From BOG-994 sp049514215 (GTDB lineage: Bacteria; Pseudomonadota; Gammaproteobacteria; Burkholderiales; Burkholderiaceae_D), in the NCBI GenBank assembly GCA_049514215.1, contig JBEKVI010000008.1, positions 41,168 through 105,167 of the forward strand: a stretch of 64,000 nt of DNA, in the 5' to 3' direction. Numbering within the stretch: the first letter of the stretch is position 1; each line of letters begins with the position of its first letter. A program made the position numbers and the translations under genes. Shown piece after piece: positions 34,422 to 43,207 of this stretch. The notes beneath the pieces were generated by a model. That model made no database searches. It was not told the DNA's origin and saw nothing but the letters and a program-made list of their open reading frames with translations.

Positions 34422-35153
34422 ATGAATGTAGATCCGGACATTGCGCGACTTGCGCAACTTCTGGCCGAGCCGGCCCGGGCCAAGATTCTCTGGACCTTGA
34501 TCGATGGTACAACCCGGCCGGCCGGCGAACTCGCGTTTGCCGCGAACGTTTCGGCGCAGTCGGCGAGCGCGCATCTGGCCAAGCTGGTCGAAGGCGGCCT
34601 GCTGCGCTCGGAAGCGGTCGGCCGGCATCGCTACTATCGGCTCGCCAGCGCCGAAGCGGCCCGCATCCTCGAGAGCATGGCATCCTTTAGCGCCGCGACG
34701 AAGCCGCGCTCGCCGCCTGAGCCTGCGATCGTCAAGGCCATGCCTCGCCAATTCTTTCATGCCCGCACTTGCTATGATCATCTCGCCGGGGAAGCGGCGG
34801 TGGCGATCGCCGAGACGATGCTAGCGAAAGGTTGGCTCTTGGGCGACGGCGACGACTACGTGTTGACCCCAAAAGGAGAGAAGGCGCTCTCGGATTGGGG
34901 AGTCGATCTGCAACCCGCGCGGCAGCACCGCCGCGTGTTCGCACGGGCATGCGTGGATCTGACACAGCGGCGCCTGCATCTGGGCGGAGCTCTGGGCGCT
35001 GCGCTTCTTGCGCATTACATCCGGCAACGCTGGGTGCTGCGCAGTCCCGCCTCGCGCATCGTGACCATCACGCCCGATGGACTCCAGGCCTTCGCGAGCC
35101 TGTGCGCGCCTGTGCCAGATCGCCTTGCCGCTTCGGGTCGCAAGACGGGCTAG
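34422..35153 (+). CDS. ArsR-type helix-turn-helix regulator with C-terminal effector region
   Basis: 243 residues from ATG 34422 (AAGGA 7 bp upstream; 34407 is an alternative). N-terminal winged helix: LAQLLAEPARAKILWTLIDG, ELAFAANVSAQSASAHLAKL, GGLLRSEAVGRHRYYRLAS. The following ~150 residues (ARTCYDHLAGEAAVAIAETML...YVLTPKGEKALSDWGVDL) are found in a proteobacterial subfamily of larger ArsR-like regulators. No metal-binding cysteine pair (ELCVCDL type) is present, so it is not an arsenic sensor. Divergent from the MFS gene; upstream of an SDR. Confidence 0.87.
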   Translation: MNVDPDIARLAQLLAEPARAKILWTLIDGTTRPAGELAFAANVSAQSASAHLAKLVEGGLLRSEAVGRHRYYRLASAEAARILESMASFSAATKPRSPPEPAIVKAMPRQFFHARTCYDHLAGEAAVAIAETMLAKGWLLGDGDDYVLTPKGEKALSDWGVDLQPARQHRRVFARACVDLTQRRLHLGGALGAALLAHYIRQRWVLRSPASRIVTITPDGLQAFASLCAPVPDRLAASGRKTG

Positions 35154-35181
35154 ACTGGATATTTTGGGTTCGGGAGCGAAA

Positions 35182-35955
35182 TTGGCGCGCATCTTCGTCA
35201 CGGGATCGGCTGACGGACTGGGCCAGATGGCCGCAAGAGAGCTCATCGAGGCCGGTCACGAAGTCGTCCTTCACGCGCGCAGCCCCGCGCGCAGGAAGGA
35301 CGCCCTCGCGGCGCTGCCGCAGGCTCTGGAGGCGCTCTCCGGTGACTTGGCGAGCATCGAGGCGTGCCGCCGCTTGGCAGATGAGGCCAACGCGATTGGA
35401 CCCTTCGATGCTGTCATCCACAACGCGGGCATCGGCTACCGCGAACCGCGCCGCATCGCCACGAAGGACGGCCTGTCGCAGATTTTTGCGGTCAATACGC
35501 TGGCCCCCTACATCTTGACCGCATGCATCGACCGCCCCAAAAGGCTCGTCTACCTCAGTTCCGGCATGCATCAAAGCGGCGACGCGAGTCTGAAGGACTT
35601 GCAGTGGGAAAGGCGACCCTGGGAGGGAGCGCGCGCCTACGCCGATTCCAAGCTGCACGACGCAATTCTCGCCGCCGCGGTCGCCCGCAAGTGGCCCTCG
35701 GTGCTAAGCAACGCCGTCGAGCCCGGATGGGTTGCGACCAAGATGGGAGGACCTGGGGCTCCCGACGATCTGAAGGCCGCGCCCAAGACCCAGGTGTGGC
35801 TCGCCACGAGTGATGATCCCGAAGCACGCGTGAGCGGAGCGTATTTCTATCATCATCGAAGCCGCGCGCCGCACCCCGCGGTGTTGGATCCGGCCGTACA
35901 GGATCGCCTGCTTAGCATCTGTGCACGCTTGTCCGGGATCGCTTTTCCGACCTGA
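35182..35955 (+). CDS. Short-chain dehydrogenase/reductase
   Basis: 257 residues, read from a TTG at 35182 (GGGAG about 7 bp upstream). Rossmann start: ARIFVTGSADGLGQMAARELI with TGxxxGxG. NAG motif in AVIHNAGIGYREP, then FAVNTLAPYIL, active-site Ser in YLSSGMHQSG, and YADSKLHDAIL (YxxxK). LSNAVEPGWVATKMGG follows as in SDRs. Substrate unknown. It starts 28 bp after the ArsR-type gene, so the two may form an operon. Confidence 0.87.
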   Translation: MARIFVTGSADGLGQMAARELIEAGHEVVLHARSPARRKDALAALPQALEALSGDLASIEACRRLADEANAIGPFDAVIHNAGIGYREPRRIATKDGLSQIFAVNTLAPYILTACIDRPKRLVYLSSGMHQSGDASLKDLQWERRPWEGARAYADSKLHDAILAAAVARKWPSVLSNAVEPGWVATKMGGPGAPDDLKAAPKTQVWLATSDDPEARVSGAYFYHHRSRAPHPAVLDPAVQDRLLSICARLSGIAFPT

Positions 35956-36005
35956 ACCCCCGCATTGGCTTCGGGGCCAACGTCCCCGGCAAGGACCGTC
36001 GATCG

Positions 36006-36578
36006 ATGAACCGCTTTTATGAAGATGCATTTCCCGTGGTGTGGAGCGCCTGGTGCCTGTACTGGATCGTCAGCGCCGCCCGCGCCAAGCGCACGGTGCG
36101 ACGTGAATCTGCTCTCTCGAGACTGGGCCATTTCGGTCCCTTGTTCTTTGCGGCATGGCTCCTGTGGGTCGTCCGCGTCCCCTGGGCATGGCTCGAAGTG
36201 CGCCTGCCCTTTCCGGAACTGCCGGCCTTCTGGGTGGGACTCGCTTTGACCGTAGCGGGACTCTTGTTCTCGGTCTGGGCACGCATTCACATCGGGCGCA
36301 ATTGGAGCGGCAGCGTGACGGTCAAAGCGGACCATGTCCTGGTTCGCAGCGGCCCCTACGCCTGGGTGCGGCATCCGATCTACACCGGACTGCTCCTCGG
36401 GTTTTTGGGTACCGGTTTGGCGCTCGATGAAGTTCGTGGTCCTGTCGCAACCCTCATTGTCTTAGCCGCGTTCTGGCGCAAGCTCAGGCTCGAGGAGAGA
36501 TTCATGACCGATACCTTCGGCCAGGCTTATCAGGACTATCGGCGCGAGGTCAGTGCCCTCATTCCTCACGTGTTGTAG
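36006..36578 (+). CDS. Membrane methyltransferase-like protein (isoprenylcysteine carboxyl methyltransferase family)
   Basis: 190 residues with four or five hydrophobic segments. The C-terminal half has the ICMT/PEMT pattern: GRNWSGSVTVKADHVLVRSG, then GPYAWVRHPIYTGLLLGFLG, and LRLEERFMTDTFGQAYQDYR. The RHPxY and EE motifs bind S-adenosylmethionine in the family. Substrate in bacteria is unknown. Convergent with the large cyclase/ATPase gene. Confidence 0.87.
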   Translation: MNRFYEDAFPVVWSAWCLYWIVSAARAKRTVRRESALSRLGHFGPLFFAAWLLWVVRVPWAWLEVRLPFPELPAFWVGLALTVAGLLFSVWARIHIGRNWSGSVTVKADHVLVRSGPYAWVRHPIYTGLLLGFLGTGLALDEVRGPVATLIVLAAFWRKLRLEERFMTDTFGQAYQDYRREVSALIPHVL

Positions 36579-36633
36579 ACCTTCTCTGCGGAATACCAAA
36601 GGCGGCATGAGAGACCCGGTTACAGCCGGGCGA

Positions 36634-39600
36634 TCACGGGTCGCGATCCGATGGCGAGCTCTGGTGTGCGAGCCACGCTTGGAAGATGACTCGGTGGGGC
36701 CAGCGGTGGGTCAAGATCCGATTGCGAACAGTGGCATCGGTGACCTTTTCGGTGCGTCGATCAAGGACGCGCTTGGCGAGCTCCAGGTGATGCGAGGCGC
36801 GCTCATCTTTTGCGGCGTGAAGAACGCGCCAGACCGCGAGTCGCGCCGGCAGATCACTCGGGGTGGTCAGAAGGGCGCTTGGTTCATCGAGCGCTCTAAG
36901 TTCGGGCTCGAGAAGCTCGAGAGCCGCCTTTGCATCGGTCTCCAGGCAGACATATCCCGCAATGAGCGCGCGACTGGCCAGGGCGTCGGCAGCGAGTTCG
37001 TGTTCCCTGTAGAGAGCCTGAGCCTCGGTCTCGAGGCGGCGAGACTCGCTGAAATCCCCTTGCGCCGACCACGCTTCGGCTTCCAGGGAAAGGCAGACCG
37101 CCGCGTAGTAAAGCATGCCGATCTTGAAATAGCCCTCTTTGGCGCGCGCGGAGAGCGACCGAACCTGGGCGAGGTCGCCCCGGTCGAGCGCCATTAAGGC
37201 GTGGATCCGAGTGGTGGACGTGGTAATCAAGCCAAATTCCTGTTGCTTGGCCTGCTTCTTCGCGATCTCGAGATAGTGCTCAGCTAAAGCGTAGTCGGCC
37301 AGTTCAAAGGTGACTTCTCCGAGCGAACTGTTGCAGAGGCATTCGCTGCGCAAACGATTCCGCTGTTGCGCCAATTCCAAGGCACCGCGTAAGGTTGTAG
37401 ACGCGGCCTCGAAATCGAAGTCCGCTCTCTGGATTTCGCCTGCAGCCGTCAAGAGCTGTATTTCGTAGATGTCGTCAATCGAATTGACCAAGCGCTCGGC
37501 CGCCAGTCTCGCCCATCGGAGCGCGGTCTCCAGATGCACCTTGGCTTGGGTGATCTCACCGCGTCCTCTCAGAAGCCACGCCAGCTCACCGTACCCCAGC
37601 GCTGCAATGTTCGCAACATCAAAGCGCTCAGCCAGAGCGATTGCCTCGCGCGAGAACGATTCCGCCCGAGCCTGTTCGCCAACCCGGTCGGCCAGGAGGG
37701 CGCGGTCCATCACGTGCTCCGCGCGCGCCACATCGTCGCCAAGTTCATCGATCGCCCTCTCGCCGTCATCGAGCGCCTTGAGCTGGAGTTTTCGATCCCC
37801 GAGAAGATCCGCGAGCGAGGCCAGCTTGCGGTAAAGCCGAATGCGAACATCGAGGTCGCTAAATCCAGGGATTTCCAGCACGCGGGTGATGTAGGAAACC
37901 GCCGCGGAATGCGCGTATCGCGATTCGGCTGCCGCAATCGCGCGCCGATACCAGTCGATGGCACGCGCCGTATCACCCGAGCGCTCGAAATGCTCGGCTG
38001 TGATCGCCAGATACTCTGCACCTCGGTCACCCACCCGATCGGCCAGCCAAGCCGCGGCACGGGCGTGGGCGTGGCGGCGTTCGGTCTTTAAGACCGTGTT
38101 GTAGGTGACCTGATGGAGCAGGTGATGTTGGAACGATTCCTCACGCGTATTTTCAAACACGCTTTCGGCGCGCACGTGGATGAGACTGCGACGGTTCAAT
38201 TCCGCAAGACGGGCCTCCGAACCCGGTTCGATCGAGGAGAGGGCATCGTCCCAGAAGACCGGCCCGATGACGCTTGCGAACTGCAGCGTGCGACGTTCGG
38301 CTGCAGGCAGAGAATCGAGGCGCGCCTGCAAGACACCGGTCAGCGTTCCCGGGATATGCGCCTGTCGCAGACGATCGCTCTCGACACGCCAGAAGGGCCC
38401 TTCGACGATGATGATATCGGTGTCGATGAGCATCTTGACGAGCTCTTCGGCGTAGAACGGGATGCCCTCGGCCTGCGTCTCGATGAGATCGAGCAAGGCC
38501 TGGGGCGGGTCCTTGATGCGCTCCAGAAGGCTTCGCGTGAGACTGCGACGCTGGGCGCTATCGAGTGGCTTTAGAGTGATCTCGCGATGATGAGCGGGGC
38601 TCGCACACCATTTCGGATAGCGCTCAAATAGTTCCGGACGCGCAGCCATGACGACCATGAGGGGCAAATCGGTGATTTTCATCAGACCCTGCAGCCAATC
38701 GAGTGATGCGTCGTCTGTCCAGTGCAGATCGTCCAGGAGCATGACCACGGGCGAGCCATCGCTTTGCGAGAGACCGCGGATGTAGCGCGCGAATGCCGAA
38801 AATCCCCGCAGTCGAAGCAGGCGCGGATCCTTCAGCATGGCCTCCACGCGCGGGCTCGACGAGAAGTCCATGCCGATAAGCTGGCCTAATAGTTCAATGT
38901 CGAGTGGGTCATCTTCATCGAAGAAAGGGGCGAGCCCCTCGACCAGCCGCTGGCGAGCCACCTCGGCGCTGTCGCTATCGGCAATCTGCAGGCGCCAGGC
39001 CAGGATGTCGCGCAAAAGACCATACGGCTGCAATAGGCTGCTCGGTTGTGAACGCCCCAGAAGGAGCCAGCTGGTCTGGGGATGGATATCGAGCCCATGC
39101 TGAAGATCATGCATGAGGCGGCTCTTCCCCAGTCCCGCCTGGGCGATGAGCGTCGTGACGTGAGGGCTTCGATCCAGCAGCGTTTGCTCGAAGGCGGCTG
39201 AGAGTGCGCCCAACTCGTCCTCGCGTCCGATCAAAGGCGTCTCGGTTCCCTCGATGCCGCGCGTGGGTGGGCGAAAGGCACGCGGTTTTGCGCCCAACAC
39301 GAGGTAGGTCACCAAAGGCCGCTCGACCCCCTTGACCATGATGGGCGCTTGCACTTCGAGATCGAAGACGCCTCGAACATGGCGATAAGTGTCCTGGCTG
39401 ATCCTGAGGCTTCCCGCAGGTGCCGTCTGCTCCATGCGCGCGGCGATATTGACCGACAGCCCTCGGATCGTGCCCTCCGCGTCCACGCCGCCACCGAGAA
39501 GGACGCTGCCCGTGTGTACCCCGACACGGACATTGAATCCCTCATGACCGTGCTGCTCATGAATTTGCCTGCCGAGTAGCCGGCCTTCGTCAAGCAGGAC

Positions 39601-39996
39601 CAGGCCGGCACGAACTGCACGCTCGGCGTCGTCCTCGCGCGCTTCGTCGCCACCGAATACGGCCAGAAGGTTGTCGCCGGCATACCCGAGCACGCGACCT
39701 TGGTGGGCTTCGACGACGGCTGTGAGCCGGGAGAGTGCGCCGTCGATGACGAGATGAACATCTTCCGGATCCAGCTGCTCACTGAGTTTCGTCGAGCCCA
39801 CGAAATCCAGAAACAGAATCGAGACCTGTCTTAGGTGCTGTACCGGGATCGACTCGGTCGACGCACCGTCTGCAAGGGTTGCGAGTTTCTGCAACAGGGG
39901 CGCTATGGCCAGATCCACCACAGCGTCGCCCAGCACCGCCCGCTGGGATTCCAGTGCGGCAATTCCGGCTTCGATCTGCGCCTTTTCAGAAGACAT
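36634..39996 (-). CDS. Class III nucleotidyl cyclase-like domain fused to AAA ATPase and TPR region
   Basis: 1120 residues. Cyclase homology domain about 55-235: VSILFLDFVGSTKLSEQL (first metal Asp), GRVLGYAGDNLLAVFGG (second metal Asp), SVNIAARMEQ. The Lys that usually selects adenine just before the GD motif appears to be Gly here by my alignment. An AAA/STAND ATPase follows (Walker A AQAGLGKSRLMHDL, Walker B MLLDDLHWTDDASLDWL), then ~500 residues of TPR-like helices. Such proteins are signal-integrating regulators; partners are unknown. A 28-bp inverted repeat lies 99 bp upstream of the start. Confidence 0.87.
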   Translation of the reverse strand: MSSEKAQIEAGIAALESQRAVLGDAVVDLAIAPLLQKLATLADGASTESIPVQHLRQVSILFLDFVGSTKLSEQLDPEDVHLVIDGALSRLTAVVEAHQGRVLGYAGDNLLAVFGGDEAREDDAERAVRAGLVLLDEGRLLGRQIHEQHGHEGFNVRVGVHTGSVLLGGGVDAEGTIRGLSVNIAARMEQTAPAGSLRISQDTYRHVRGVFDLEVQAPIMVKGVERPLVTYLVLGAKPRAFRPPTRGIEGTETPLIGREDELGALSAAFEQTLLDRSPHVTTLIAQAGLGKSRLMHDLQHGLDIHPQTSWLLLGRSQPSSLLQPYGLLRDILAWRLQIADSDSAEVARQRLVEGLAPFFDEDDPLDIELLGQLIGMDFSSSPRVEAMLKDPRLLRLRGFSAFARYIRGLSQSDGSPVVMLLDDLHWTDDASLDWLQGLMKITDLPLMVVMAARPELFERYPKWCASPAHHREITLKPLDSAQRRSLTRSLLERIKDPPQALLDLIETQAEGIPFYAEELVKMLIDTDIIIVEGPFWRVESDRLRQAHIPGTLTGVLQARLDSLPAAERRTLQFASVIGPVFWDDALSSIEPGSEARLAELNRRSLIHVRAESVFENTREESFQHHLLHQVTYNTVLKTERRHAHARAAAWLADRVGDRGAEYLAITAEHFERSGDTARAIDWYRRAIAAAESRYAHSAAVSYITRVLEIPGFSDLDVRIRLYRKLASLADLLGDRKLQLKALDDGERAIDELGDDVARAEHVMDRALLADRVGEQARAESFSREAIALAERFDVANIAALGYGELAWLLRGRGEITQAKVHLETALRWARLAAERLVNSIDDIYEIQLLTAAGEIQRADFDFEAASTTLRGALELAQQRNRLRSECLCNSSLGEVTFELADYALAEHYLEIAKKQAKQQEFGLITTSTTRIHALMALDRGDLAQVRSLSARAKEGYFKIGMLYYAAVCLSLEAEAWSAQGDFSESRRLETEAQALYREHELAADALASRALIAGYVCLETDAKAALELLEPELRALDEPSALLTTPSDLPARLAVWRVLHAAKDERASHHLELAKRVLDRRTEKVTDATVRNRILTHRWPHRVIFQAWLAHQSSPSDRDP

Positions 39997-40306
39997 GGTG
40001 AGCGATCATAGCAGCGTCCCGTATGCAATCCCAGACGAGCCAATCTCAAAGGCAAAGCGAGGAAAGCAGCTTCGCGAGGACCCCGGTTCGGCGGGAAATT
40101 CGTCCATCCTTGGACGGATTTCGCTGCCGACCGTTTGGGCCCACCCCTTTTTTCAGTCAGATCGCGAAGCTCGAACCCGAGGTGACCCGGCCCTCATGCA
40201 GCGACGGCCGAGACCGGCTCTCTACGCAGAAGCGAACGCTTTAGCCCGACGAAAAAGCGCTGTGGGGAATAGAAGCCAGGGCAGGCGCCCGGCCTTAAGC
40301 GACTGA
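39997..40306. other. Divergent-side intergenic region upstream of the cyclase/ATPase gene
   Basis: 310 bp without a supported gene. Its main feature is the inverted repeat at 40095-40122; the rest shows nothing recognisable. Confidence 0.5.
40095..40122. promoter_or_regulatory. 28-bp inverted repeat (candidate operator or RNA hairpin)
   Basis: GAAATTCGTCCA, loop TCCT, TGGACGGATTTC. The 12-bp arms match at 11 positions (one T/G mismatch, which would be a G-U pair in RNA). It is 99 bp upstream of the cyclase/ATPase start. No adjacent U-tract on the minus strand, so an operator is as likely as a terminator. Confidence 0.45.
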
Positions 40307-40672
40307 TCAGGCAGCGACGCCCTGGGGTTCCCAATAGACTTCCACGTTGTAGCCGTCCGGGTCGGCGCAGCGGAAGGAAACAAGCGATTCGTCCTCGTAA
40401 AGACCCTTGGAAAGCGTCACGCTGCCGCGCTCCATCCGGTGATACAAGTCGGCAACCGCTTCACCCGTGGCCAAGCGAAACCCGAAGTGAAACCACGCCG
40501 GCATCGGATACGGTGCCGAGTCGTCCATCAGCGTTAATTCAAACCCTTCTTCGTCAGTCATGAACGTCATCGCTTCGCCAGATCGTGAAACGTTCAGTCC
40601 AAACCAGTCCGCATAGAACTTCACCGCCTCCTGACGATTGCGGACATGGATGTGAAGATGTTTGAGATTCAT
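40307..40672 (-). CDS. VOC/glyoxalase-fold protein
   Basis: 121 residues: MNLKHLHIHVRNRQEAVKFY, then DWFGLNVSRSGEAMTFMTDE, WFHFGFRLATGEAVADLYHR and SFRCADPDGYNVEVYWEPQG. His8 and the Glu of VEVYWE lie in the metal-ligand positions of the fold. It is unlike the PhnB-type proteins elsewhere in the window. Substrate unknown. Confidence 0.86.
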   Translation of the reverse strand: MNLKHLHIHVRNRQEAVKFYADWFGLNVSRSGEAMTFMTDEEGFELTLMDDSAPYPMPAWFHFGFRLATGEAVADLYHRMERGSVTLSKGLYEDESLVSFRCADPDGYNVEVYWEPQGVAA

Positions 40673-40950
40673 TGTTGAGCCTTGGTCTAGAGTCGCGAAT
40701 GAGATCTTGCCAGCGAGTGCATTCTAGCGGAGTTTATTGGACCGCGATGCAACTCTTTCGGGCCCACGGCTTAGGGCGACCGACACGATCTCGAGCACCG
40801 CGCGTGCCCGGTGAAGATTCGTGACAAGGTGTCGCAAGTTTTGAGCCCATCAATGCACCGTTGTGAGGCTGACAGAGCACGACGGCGCAGCGGGTGTCGA
40901 AAGGAGACTTTTTCGTGCACGGTTTAAGGTGCAGGACACGTCCAAATTCC

Positions 40951-41556
40951 CTAAGTGTGGGCGTAGGTACACATGCTGCGCAATTCAGTACCGGTTCCCT
41001 GCGCGGATGACTCCACGGTGTCTTCGAGTCTGTACCCGGCCCTCTCGCAGACGCGGCGACTTGGGAGATTGGTTGCATCCATGATGCACTCGATGCGGCG
41101 GGCCCCAAGGCTAGCCACGGCAAAGCGCGTGATGGCGAGGACGGCTTCGGTGATCAGCCCCTGACCCCGAAACCGCGTCCTACACCAGTACCCGATCTCG
41201 CATCGTCCGTTAGTCCAATCGATTCGATGCAACCCGCTCGCGCCCACGAATTCGCCATCGACCTTGTCGATGAGAAGCATCGGAAAGGCAGTGCGCTCGC
41301 GATATTCCTTTTGGGCATTCAGACAAAATGTCGTTGACGCGTCGATCGACGGTGTCGCTTGTGCCCAAGGAAGCGCCATCGGCCATGCGCGCAAATCGGC
41401 CAAGGACTCAACGACTGCGGCAAACACCACGGCGCCATCCTCCGGGCGCGGGCAGCGAAGAAGGAGCCGCTCGCTTTCGAACTGCTCCGCAATCTCGGAG
41501 GGTATCGCGCTGTGCATTCGGTTTGCGCCCACTCGATGCCTGCTGGCCTCGGACAT
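40951..41556 (-). CDS. GNAT acetyltransferase, RimJ/RimL-like
   Basis: 201 residues. Acetyl-CoA-dependent N-acetyltransferase fold: SERLLLRCPRPEDGAVVFAA, FVGASGLHRIDWTNGRCEIG, YWCRTRFRGQGLITEAVLAI (the R/Q-x-x-G-x-G/A pyrophosphate loop) and CIMDATNLPSRRVCERAGYR with LEDT. RimJ/L relatives modify N-termini of ribosomal proteins or antibiotics; the true substrate is unknown. Start uncertain (41556 or internal ATG 41517). It lies 68 bp downstream of... folD ends at 41625, so it is read after folD on the same strand. Confidence 0.87.
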   Translation of the reverse strand: MSEASRHRVGANRMHSAIPSEIAEQFESERLLLRCPRPEDGAVVFAAVVESLADLRAWPMALPWAQATPSIDASTTFCLNAQKEYRERTAFPMLLIDKVDGEFVGASGLHRIDWTNGRCEIGYWCRTRFRGQGLITEAVLAITRFAVASLGARRIECIMDATNLPSRRVCERAGYRLEDTVESSAQGTGTELRSMCTYAHT

Positions 41557-41624
41557 CCCACTACTGCTGACTTCGCGACCCGTCTTGGGTCGCGCCCCGA
41601 TCGATCGGCACTCTGGCGCCGCGC

Positions 41625-42464
41625 CTAGTCTTGCTCAGCCGCGTCGACCGTCTGGGCCATGAGCATGGCAATCGTCATGGGCCCAACGCCACCGGGGACG
41701 GGCGTGTAGGCCAGACTGCGATCGCGCACGGCCTCGAGTTCAATATCGCCTAATCCACCCGGATGGTAGCCCGCGTCGACCACGACCGCGCCATCCTTGA
41801 TCCACTGTCCACGGATGAAGCGGGGCTTTCCGACGGCGCCGATGACGATGTCTCCAAGCCCAACAAGACGTGGCAGATCCTGGGTTCTCGAATGACACAC
41901 GGTCACTGTTGCATTGGCATTGAGCAGCATCATGGCCACGGGTTTCCCCAGGATGGCGCTACGACCGACCACCACGGCATGGCGCCCCTCGATGGGAATG
42001 CCGTAGTGTTCGAGCAGACGCATGATTCCCGCAGGAGTCGCCGAACCGTAGGCGGGCTCGTTCATGGACATCCTCCCAAAACCCAAGGCCGTGACTCCGT
42101 CGACATCCTTTTCCAGCGCGATGCGGTCAAAGCAGCGTCGCTCATCGATTTGCGAGGGCACCGGGTGCTGGAGCAGGATGCCCTTCACCACAGGATCCGC
42201 GTTTAGCGTATCGATCACCTCCAACAGCGTCTCGGTGCTCGTGGTCTCGGGAAGCTCGACCTTTCGAGAGTCAAGCCCCACTCTGCGACAGGCATTGCCC
42301 TTCATCTTCACATAAGTCGCCGAAGCCGGATCGGCACCCACGAGAATGGTGGCAAGGACCGGCGTTCCTCCGCCCAGGCGAGCCTTGAGCCGAGTCGTTC
42401 GCTCAAGGAGTTCAGCCTCAATCGTGGTGGCGAGGGACTTTCCGTCCAGAATGGTCGTGGGCAT
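41625..42464 (-). CDS. folD: Bifunctional methylene-THF dehydrogenase/cyclohydrolase
   Basis: 279 residues. Converts 5,10-methylene-THF to 10-formyl-THF. Motifs: ASATYVKMKGNACRRVGLDS with the catalytic Lys, GILLQHPVPSQIDERRCFDR, KDVDGVTALGFGRM and the NADP-binding VVGRSAILGKPVAMMLLNAN, ending VPGGVGPMTIAMLMAQTVDA. It shares the 10-formyl-THF product with the ligase Fhs encoded at 8142-9809. No partner gene in an operon except the GNAT gene 68 bp downstream. Confidence 0.96.
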   Translation of the reverse strand: MPTTILDGKSLATTIEAELLERTTRLKARLGGGTPVLATILVGADPASATYVKMKGNACRRVGLDSRKVELPETTSTETLLEVIDTLNADPVVKGILLQHPVPSQIDERRCFDRIALEKDVDGVTALGFGRMSMNEPAYGSATPAGIMRLLEHYGIPIEGRHAVVVGRSAILGKPVAMMLLNANATVTVCHSRTQDLPRLVGLGDIVIGAVGKPRFIRGQWIKDGAVVVDAGYHPGGLGDIELEAVRDRSLAYTPVPGGVGPMTIAMLMAQTVDAAEQD

Positions 42465-42797
42465 GGCAGAGATCTCGATCCAGGGTCATTTCGCCTGGCC
42501 GGCAGTAGGAGGTCGTCCTGCGTGCGCGTGGATCCAGGCAAGAAGCGAGGAAGATTCTAAGCGAGGTCCGACAAATCGACCAAATGGGATTGCGCGAGTC
42601 GCGCTCGACGCGCTTAGAGCAGTGAATTGAGGAGATGCCGGAAGAAGACGGAAAGCAGACGGGGCGGATCGCGTCCTGTGCGAAGCGTCGCGGTCGCTAC
42701 GCCGTTTGTGGGTAAGCGCTATGAATCAGGAGCGCTTCGAGTGCTTGGCGAGGATGGCGGGTCATGCAGGCTCTACGGATCTTGGAGTCGTCCGATC
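42465..42797. other. Intergenic region between folD and peptide gene A
   Basis: 333 bp with no supported gene. It must contain the folD promoter and the end of the B-A peptide transcript; I see no clear terminator or operator. Confidence 0.5.
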
Positions 42798-42926
42798 CTA
42801 ACAGCCCATCGGAACGTTCGCCAAGGCCATGGCGCTGCAGACTGCAAAACCGACGGCCACGACCTGGATTGCGACATAGATCAGCATGTCGGTGCGGGGC
42901 GAGCGGTATTTTTCGATGGAGTTCAT
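42798..42926 (-). CDS. Small membrane peptide A (42 aa)
   Basis: Too short for usual gene calling. ATG at 42926 follows CCGGAGAAGAAC, a strong ribosome-binding site. The peptide begins MNSIEKYRSPRTDMLIYVAI and continues QVVAVGFAVCSAMALANVPM, then GC. A polar basic N-terminus with R-T-D is followed by one ~24-residue hydrophobic segment with VGFA. It is the second gene of an operon with peptide B (26-bp gap). It is the most divergent of the core family. One membrane helix with the N-terminus inside is predicted; function unknown. Confidence 0.65.
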   Translation of the reverse strand: MNSIEKYRSPRTDMLIYVAIQVVAVGFAVCSAMALANVPMGC

Positions 42927-42952
42927 GTTCTTCTCCGGTTGCGGGTGGGTCA

Positions 42953-43078
42953 TTAGGCGACGAGGGGGGCGATGACCGAGGCCAAGGCGCCGTAGGCTGC
43001 GAAACCGATGGCCGAGACCAGAACCAGGATCGAGAGGACCGTGTCGATCCGGGCGGGGTTGTTTTGAGTGGCATTCAT
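42953..43078 (-). CDS. Small membrane peptide B (41 aa)
   Basis: ATG at 43078 preceded by ACAGGAGAAGAAC. Sequence begins MNATQNNPARIDTVLSILVL and ends VSAIGFAAYGALASVIAPLV plus A. It shares with peptides C and E the order (R)-I/T-D, LSxLVL, GF, YGA/YAA and a C-terminal A/S-PL-x-A. Residues 13-41 form one hydrophobic segment. First gene of operon B-A; its 5' region is homologous to that of peptide E. The conserved pattern in independent loci supports real coding. Function unknown. Confidence 0.72.
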   Translation of the reverse strand: MNATQNNPARIDTVLSILVLVSAIGFAAYGALASVIAPLVA

Positions 43079-43140
43079 GTTCTTCTCCTGTGAGGGTTTT
43101 CCGATTTTTCCGATCCGCCGTTGTGCTGATCCGATGACTC

Positions 43141-43149
43141 CACTTTAGG
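43141..43149 (-). promoter_or_regulatory. CCTAAAGTG element, presumed -10 region of operon B-A
   Basis: Read on the minus strand, CCTAAAGTG followed by GAGTCATCGGATC. The same element with a nearly identical downstream sequence precedes peptide E. TAAAGT can serve as a -10; no good -35 exists, suggesting an activator-dependent promoter. Confidence 0.5.
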
Positions 43150-43192
43150 CCCGTGGAACCTCGGTTACGAGGTAAAACTACGCAAGGACCTG

Positions 43193-43207
43193 GTGAATTG
43201 GTCACAC
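43193..43207 (-). promoter_or_regulatory. GTGTGACCAATTCAC site upstream of operon B-A
   Basis: A near-palindromic TGTGA-N5-TCAC element, 58 bp (first base to first base) before the CCTAAAGTG element and ~115 bp before the peptide B start. The same sequence in inverted orientation lies at exactly the same distance upstream of operon E-D-C. Confidence 0.6.

Noticed and set aside
36615..36630. CCCGG-TTACAG-CCGGG hairpin between convergent genes as terminator
   Set aside because: Only 5-bp stem and no T-run on either strand.
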